DNA from: Lentzea flava
Lineage (GTDB): Bacteria > Actinomycetota > Actinomycetes > Mycobacteriales > Pseudonocardiaceae
Assembly (NCBI RefSeq): GCF_014648475.1
Contig: NZ_BMRE01000049.1
Span: forward strand, 1 to 64,000
Reading direction: 5' to 3'
Length of the DNA: 64,000 nt
Shown here: positions 60,041 to 64,000 of the stretch, piece by piece
How the letters are laid out: each line of letters starts with the position of its first letter
Position numbering within the stretch: the stretch's first letter is position 1
Notes under the pieces: generated by a model
Database searches by the model: none
Told to the model about the DNA's origin: nothing
The model's input: the letters and a program-made list of their open reading frames with translations, nothing else
Program-made: the position numbers and the translations under genes

Positions 60041-61618
60041 TCACGCCGAAGGCGGAGGTGTGCTCGGCGGATCGGGCGGGGGCGGGGTCTGGGCGCTGCT
60101 GGTGGCGGACGGCGTCGGCGGGGAGAACGTCGTGGTCACCGGCGGCACGACGACAGGCGTCGGCGGCTCGGCGCGAGGCGCGGGGGTGGTGGACGCCGCG
60201 CTCGTGGCGGGTTTGGACACCGAAGCCGAAGTGGACGTGGGCGTGCTCGAGGCCGTGCGGGCCGATGACGTGACGGGGTTGTGCGGCACGGTCGCGCGGA
60301 CGTTCAGCTCCGCCGGAGCGTTGGGCACCGTGGCGGTCTGGTTCGGCTCGCCGGGCGCGGTGGTGCCTGTCGAACGGTCGGTCCAGGCCACGGCGGCCAG
60401 TGCGGCGACACCGATGGCCATGATGCCGGCCGCACCGACGACGATCTTGGGACCGCCGCGGGGCCGCGAACGGGGAACGGACAGCGGCGCGGTCGTCACC
60501 ACGGGACGCGTCGGCGGTTCGGCGCGCGTGATCACGGGGCGTGCGTCGAACGCGGCCAGCGCGGCGCCGGTCGCGACGGACGTGCTCTGGTCGGTGTCCA
60601 CGGCGACCGGGCGGCCCAGTTCCGTCGAGATCAGCTGCGCCACCAGGGGGATGCGGGACGATCCACCGACGAGCAGCACCCCGGCCAGGTCGTCGGGCTC
60701 CAGCCCGGCGGAGCGCACGGTGCGGCGCAGTGCCTCGACCGTGTCGACCAGCGCGGGCCGGATCATCGCCTCGAACTCGGCGCGCACCAGCCGGATCTGT
60801 GCCCGCGTTCCCGGCAGCAGCACCGGAATGGTGACCTCGGTGTCGGTGGACAACGCCTCCTTCGCCTCGGTGCAGTCCCTGCGCAGCCTCGCGACCGCGG
60901 CCACCGCGACCGGGTCCTCGGGGTCCAGCTCGTCCACGACGTCGGCGATGCTCGCGCGGACGTGGTCGAACACGACCTCGTCGAAGTCGATGCCGCCCAG
61001 CCGTTCGATGCCTTCCGGACGCCCGAGCAACTCGAATCCCGCGCTCTCGGTGCGGCGCAGCACGGCGGTGTCGAACGTGCCGCCGCCGAGGTCGTAGACG
61101 GCGATCGTGCCGCCGGGCTCGATCCGTTGCGCGGAGGCGTAGTGCACGGCGGCCGCTTCCGGTTCCGTCAGGAACACGACCTCGTCGAGGCCCGCGGTGG
61201 TGAGCCCCTCGGCGAGCAGCGCCCTCTTGTGCGGGCCCCATCCGGCGGGATGGGTGACCGCGATCCGGTCCGGCGGCGCGCCCTCGCGCTCGGACACCCG
61301 GTCGACGACCCAGCGCGCCAGGAAGCCGGCGAGCTCGTGGGCGTGCCGCGGGGCACCGGCCACCATCAGCGGGGTCGGGTCGCCGATGCGGCGTTTGAAC
61401 TCGCGGACCACCCGCTCCGGGTCGGTCACCGCGCGGCGCTCGGCGGCCTCCCCGACGAGCACGCAGGAGTCCTCGCCGAGATAGAGGACCGAGGGGACCG
61501 GCGCCGACCGAGGACTCAATGCGACGACCTCGGCGGATGTGGACGTCCGGTGCACGGCGGCGGCGGTGAACGTCGTGCCCAGGTCAACACCCAATTGATA
61601 GACCACAGCGCGCAACAT
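60041..61618 (-). CDS. Hsp70-like ATPase with membrane anchor and Ser/Thr/Pro tail
   Basis: Residues about 5-375 form a DnaK-type actin fold: QLGVDLGTTFTAAAV (phosphate 1), AVYDLGGGTFDTAV (phosphate 2), VLLVGGSSRIPLVAQLI (adenosine), and LTEPEAAAVHY. The substrate-binding and lid domains of a chaperone are absent. Instead there is a membrane helix (about 392-412, IVVGAAGIMAIGVAALAAVAW) and about 110 residues of Ser, Thr, Pro and Ala outside the cell. It is therefore a membrane ATPase rather than a folding chaperone. ATG 61618 is chosen because TAAAAT lies 7 nt upstream. It is divergent from the IniB-like/dynamin genes, with which it probably works. Confidence 0.88.
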   Translation of the reverse strand: MLRAVVYQLGVDLGTTFTAAAVHRTSTSAEVVALSPRSAPVPSVLYLGEDSCVLVGEAAERRAVTDPERVVREFKRRIGDPTPLMVAGAPRHAHELAGFLARWVVDRVSEREGAPPDRIAVTHPAGWGPHKRALLAEGLTTAGLDEVVFLTEPEAAAVHYASAQRIEPGGTIAVYDLGGGTFDTAVLRRTESAGFELLGRPEGIERLGGIDFDEVVFDHVRASIADVVDELDPEDPVAVAAVARLRRDCTEAKEALSTDTEVTIPVLLPGTRAQIRLVRAEFEAMIRPALVDTVEALRRTVRSAGLEPDDLAGVLLVGGSSRIPLVAQLISTELGRPVAVDTDQSTSVATGAALAAFDARPVITRAEPPTRPVVTTAPLSVPRSRPRGGPKIVVGAAGIMAIGVAALAAVAWTDRSTGTTAPGEPNQTATVPNAPAELNVRATVPHNPVTSSARTASSTPTSTSASVSKPATSAASTTPAPRAEPPTPVVVPPVTTTFSPPTPSATSSAQTPPPPDPPSTPPPSA

Positions 61619-61625
61619 TAGCAAC

Positions 61626-61631
61626 ATTTTA
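61626..61631 (-). promoter_or_regulatory. Probable -10 box, leaderless Hsp70-like gene
   Basis: TAAAAT on the minus strand is followed by 7 nt and the ATG at 61618. The 233-bp divergent spacer 61619-61851 also holds the promoter of the IniB-like operon, for which no clear boxes were found. Confidence 0.5.
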
Positions 61632-61851
61632 GGCGCGAACGGCAATCCCCCATTTCCCCTATCCTGCCACCCCGATCCCCGTCACTCATTCGGGTGGCGC
61701 GGTATGTTCTGCATCCCCCAGCGGCATCCCGTGGAATTCGGAGCGATCACCGATGGCAAGCTTCTGCCGCGGTCCTAGCGTTCGTGCGGTCGGGCGCGGA
61801 GTTCGACGTGCATTCGAGACGATCAGCGACCTAGAGGAGAAGACAAACGCC

Positions 61852-62553
61852 ATGACCAGCCTGCTGGAATTCATTCTCACCCTGCTCAGGGACCCGGTGG
61901 CTCAGGAGCAGTTCAAAGCAAACCCCCAGCAGGCCCTGCGTGATCACGGGTTCGACGAGGTCTGCGGTCAGGACGTGCACGACGCGTTGCCGCTGGTGGT
62001 GGACAACGTCATGGTGAGCGGCACGGGCGGCAACCTGCCCTCACCGCAACCGGGTGAGGACCACTTCGACATCGCGATCCGGCAGATCGACCACATCGTG
62101 CACAACTATTCCTACACCGACAGCCACGACGCGAACGTGGACTATTCAGTGCACCAGACCATCTGGACCCAGGGCGACGTGAACCAGTCGTTCGACAACG
62201 ACTACGGCAACGGCAACCAGTACGACAACGACACCATCACCGCGAACGACAGCACGGTCGTCGACGGCGACGCCAACGCCACCGCCACCGGTGACGCGGA
62301 TCTGCAGAACTTCGGTCAGGGCGACGTCACCGGCAACTCCGGCAACAATTCCGAACATGATTCACATGAGGTGACCCACCAGGATTCACAGACCACGATC
62401 GACACCTCGTACCACCACGAACACGAACACGACGTCGACGTCCACCACGGCGACCAGCACGGCCTGGTCGACGTCGATGTCGACGACACGTTGAACGACG
62501 TCGACCTGTTGAGCCACAACGACGTCGACCTGCTCAACGGTCTGCACCTGTAG
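61852..62553 (+). CDS. IniB-like protein with Asp/His/Asn-rich repeats
   Basis: The 233-residue protein has an IniB N-terminal domain (about 1-60: SLLEFILTLLRDPVAQEQFKA, ALRDHGF, VHDALPLVVDNV). The rest is low-complexity: Asn/Asp repeats (about 85-175) and a His/Asp-rich end (187-233, with HHEHEHDVDVHH and DVDVDDTLNDVDLL). The end could bind divalent metal or form a beta-solenoid. GAGGAGA (about 61833-61840) precedes the ATG. In mycobacteria iniB precedes the dynamin genes iniA and iniC, which respond to cell-wall stress. Here too a dynamin gene follows after 81 bp. Confidence 0.85.
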   Translation: MTSLLEFILTLLRDPVAQEQFKANPQQALRDHGFDEVCGQDVHDALPLVVDNVMVSGTGGNLPSPQPGEDHFDIAIRQIDHIVHNYSYTDSHDANVDYSVHQTIWTQGDVNQSFDNDYGNGNQYDNDTITANDSTVVDGDANATATGDADLQNFGQGDVTGNSGNNSEHDSHEVTHQDSQTTIDTSYHHEHEHDVDVHHGDQHGLVDVDVDDTLNDVDLLSHNDVDLLNGLHL

Positions 62554-62564
62554 GGGCACGTTCG

Positions 62565-62595
62565 GCCCGGTCCAGGTGCCACGCCTGGATCGGGC
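62565..62595 (+). terminator. Hairpin between IniB-like and dynamin genes
   Basis: CCCGGTCCAGG (62566-62576) pairs with CCTGGATCGGG (62584-62594), with one G-U pair and an outer G-C, around a 7-nt loop. It lies 12 nt after the IniB-like stop codon. It may lower expression of the dynamin gene relative to the abundant IniB-like product. Confidence 0.5.
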
Positions 62596-62634
62596 GCCGG
62601 AGCCCGTGAGAAGGATTCTGTGAGGGAGTAGCAC

Positions 62635-64000
62635 TTGTCGGTTCCCGCAGCGATCGACGTCGTCGACCTCGCGCTCCAGGCGGCACTCGCCTACGGTCGC
62701 GCCGACTTCGGCGCCCGCCTGCGCCAGACCCGGCGCAGGCTGACCGAGGACGGCGTCCGGGTGCTCGTGGTCGGAGAGTTCAAGCAAGGCAAGAGCCATC
62801 TGGTCAACGCGCTGCTCAACGCGTCGGTCTGCCCGATCGACGACGACATCGCGACGGCGGTGCCGACCGTCGTGCGTTATGCGGAGCAACCCGCGGCCGT
62901 GGTCGTGCACGAGTACGGCGGTGAGGCGCCCGCCGAGAGCAAGCCCGTTCCGGTCGACCGGCTCACCGACTACGTCTGCGACCCCGGCAACCGGCGCGGC
63001 ATCAGCTACGCCGAGGTGGGTGTCCCGCGCACGTTGCTGGCCGGCGGGCTGGTCGTGGTGGACACGCCGGGTGTGGGCGGGCTCGCGTCGATGCACGGTG
63101 CGGCCACCATCGCCGCGTTGCCGCTGGCCGACGCGGTGGTGTTCGTCTCGGACGCGGGCTCGGAGCTGACGGCGCCCGAACTGGACTTCCTCCGGCACGC
63201 CGCGCAGGTGTGCCCGAACATCGTGTGCGCGTTGACGAAGATCGATCTCTACCCGCACTGGCGGCGCATCGCCGAGATCGACCGCCGGCACCTGGCCAAC
63301 GCCGAACTGGAGGCGGAGGTCGTGCCCGTCTCGTCGACGCTGCGGCTGCACGCGGTCCGCACCAACGACCACATGCTCAACACCGAGTCCGGTTTTCCCG
63401 TGCTGATCGGGCATCTGCGGGACCGGATCGCCGGCCAGGCCGACCAGCTCGCCCGTCGTGCCGCGGCCCAGGACGTGCTGGCCGTCACCGAGCAGCTGAC
63501 GACCACGATGCGGGCGCAGCTGCAGGCGTACCAGGGCGGTGACGCCTCCGCCGAGCTGATCCGCGAGCTGGAGCTGGCGCAGCTGCGTGCCGACCGGCTG
63601 CGGGAGCGGTCGGCGCGCTGGCAGCAGACGTTGAGCGACGGCATCGCGGATCTGATCTCGGACATCGAGTACGACCTGCGGGACAGGATGCGGCAGATCG
63701 GCCGTGACGCCGAACGCGAGATCGACCAGGCCGACCCCGTCGCGATGGAGGACCAGTTCGCCGCGTGGCTGCAGCAGCAGGTCTCCGGTGCCGCGTCGGC
63801 GAACTTCGTGTGGGCGATGGAGCGCGGCCGCTGGCTCGCCGACCAGGTGGCCGACCACTTCGCCGAGGACGGCGACAAGGTGCTGCCGGACCTGCGGGAC
63901 GTCGACTTCGCCAGGATGACCGGCTGCATCGACGCCATCGAGCTGCCGCGCAACGAGAAGCTGAAGCTGGGCAACAAACTCCTCCTCGGCATGCGCGGTG
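62635..64000 (+). CDS. Dynamin-family GTPase (IniA/IniC-like), cut by window end
   Basis: The gene starts at TTG 62635, 6 nt after GAGGGAG, and is still open at the window end after 455 codons. The GTPase has G1 GEFKQGKSHLVNALL, a G2 Thr in TAVPTVVRY, G3 DTPGVGG and G4 TKID. Helical regions follow (AQLRADRLRERSARWQQTL and others), as in bacterial dynamin-like proteins that remodel membrane. The missing part should carry the rest of the helical bundle and the membrane paddle. M. tuberculosis IniA is the closest well-known relative in context. The function of this one is inferred from the IniB-like neighbour. Confidence 0.88.
   Translation, partial: MSVPAAIDVVDLALQAALAYGRADFGARLRQTRRRLTEDGVRVLVVGEFKQGKSHLVNALLNASVCPIDDDIATAVPTVVRYAEQPAAVVVHEYGGEAPAESKPVPVDRLTDYVCDPGNRRGISYAEVGVPRTLLAGGLVVVDTPGVGGLASMHGAATIAALPLADAVVFVSDAGSELTAPELDFLRHAAQVCPNIVCALTKIDLYPHWRRIAEIDRRHLANAELEAEVVPVSSTLRLHAVRTNDHMLNTESGFPVLIGHLRDRIAGQADQLARRAAAQDVLAVTEQLTTTMRAQLQAYQGGDASAELIRELELAQLRADRLRERSARWQQTLSDGIADLISDIEYDLRDRMRQIGRDAEREIDQADPVAMEDQFAAWLQQQVSGAASANFVWAMERGRWLADQVADHFAEDGDKVLPDLRDVDFARMTGCIDAIELPRNEKLKLGNKLLLGMRG

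Overview
The window is high-GC actinobacterial DNA. Gene content points to the Pseudonocardiaceae (Lentzea/Saccharothrix/Amycolatopsis-like); this is an inference from synteny and gene families, not from a marker gene. There are about 57 protein genes plus one probable leader peptide. No rRNA, tRNA, CRISPR array, prophage or insertion sequence was seen. Many genes lack a Shine-Dalgarno sequence and instead carry a TANNNT box 6-8 nt before the start codon, as expected for leaderless mRNAs. Several stem-loop terminators and two short dispersed repeat families are present.

Layout. 0-6.9 kb: an ArsR-acetyltransferase fusion, two paralogous zinc-metallopeptidase lipoproteins flanking a three-gene envelope cluster (DUF6230, DUF6114, Ser/Pro-rich secreted protein), a YrhB/Imm35-like protein and a secreted protein. 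6.8-19.9 kb: a complete GlgE alpha-glucan locus, glgE-treS-mak-glgB on the minus strand, with two tandem Ser/Thr kinases and glgP divergent on the plus strand; glgX lies further on at 25.8 kb. 20-25.9 kb: a four-cysteine secreted protein, an M50-like/TPR membrane protein, a cysteine dioxygenase-rhodanese operon behind a cysteine-containing leader peptide and hairpin, and a PvcA-type isonitrile synthase homologue divergent from a GlxA/AraC regulator. 28-43.7 kb: mostly housekeeping and accessory genes, namely an ABC ATPase, enoyl-CoA hydratase, two methyltransferases, TetR with operators, haem peroxidase, a double-LuxR regulator, GH92 mannosidase, nucleoside hydrolase, acyltransferase and SGNH hydrolase.

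43.7-60 kb matches the gene set of Mycobacterium tuberculosis Rv3024c-Rv3032: the methyltransferase/GH57/GT4 set linked to methylglucose lipopolysaccharide, then etfB-etfA, a GNAT acyltransferase, a PlsC acyltransferase, iscS-type cysteine desulfurase and mnmA. Here the two halves are split by an insert with two DegV genes, a DivIVA-like coiled-coil operon and a PEP-mutase-family enzyme. 60-64 kb: an Hsp70-like ATPase with a transmembrane anchor and Ser/Thr/Pro tail, divergent from an IniB-like protein and a dynamin-family GTPase that runs off the window.

Together the genes describe alpha-glucan and trehalose metabolism, polymethylated polysaccharide and lipid synthesis, cysteine/sulfur handling and envelope stress. 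The best candidates for new biology are the Hsp70/IniB-like/dynamin cluster, the orphan isonitrile synthase pair, and the putative cysteine-responsive attenuator in front of cysteine dioxygenase.
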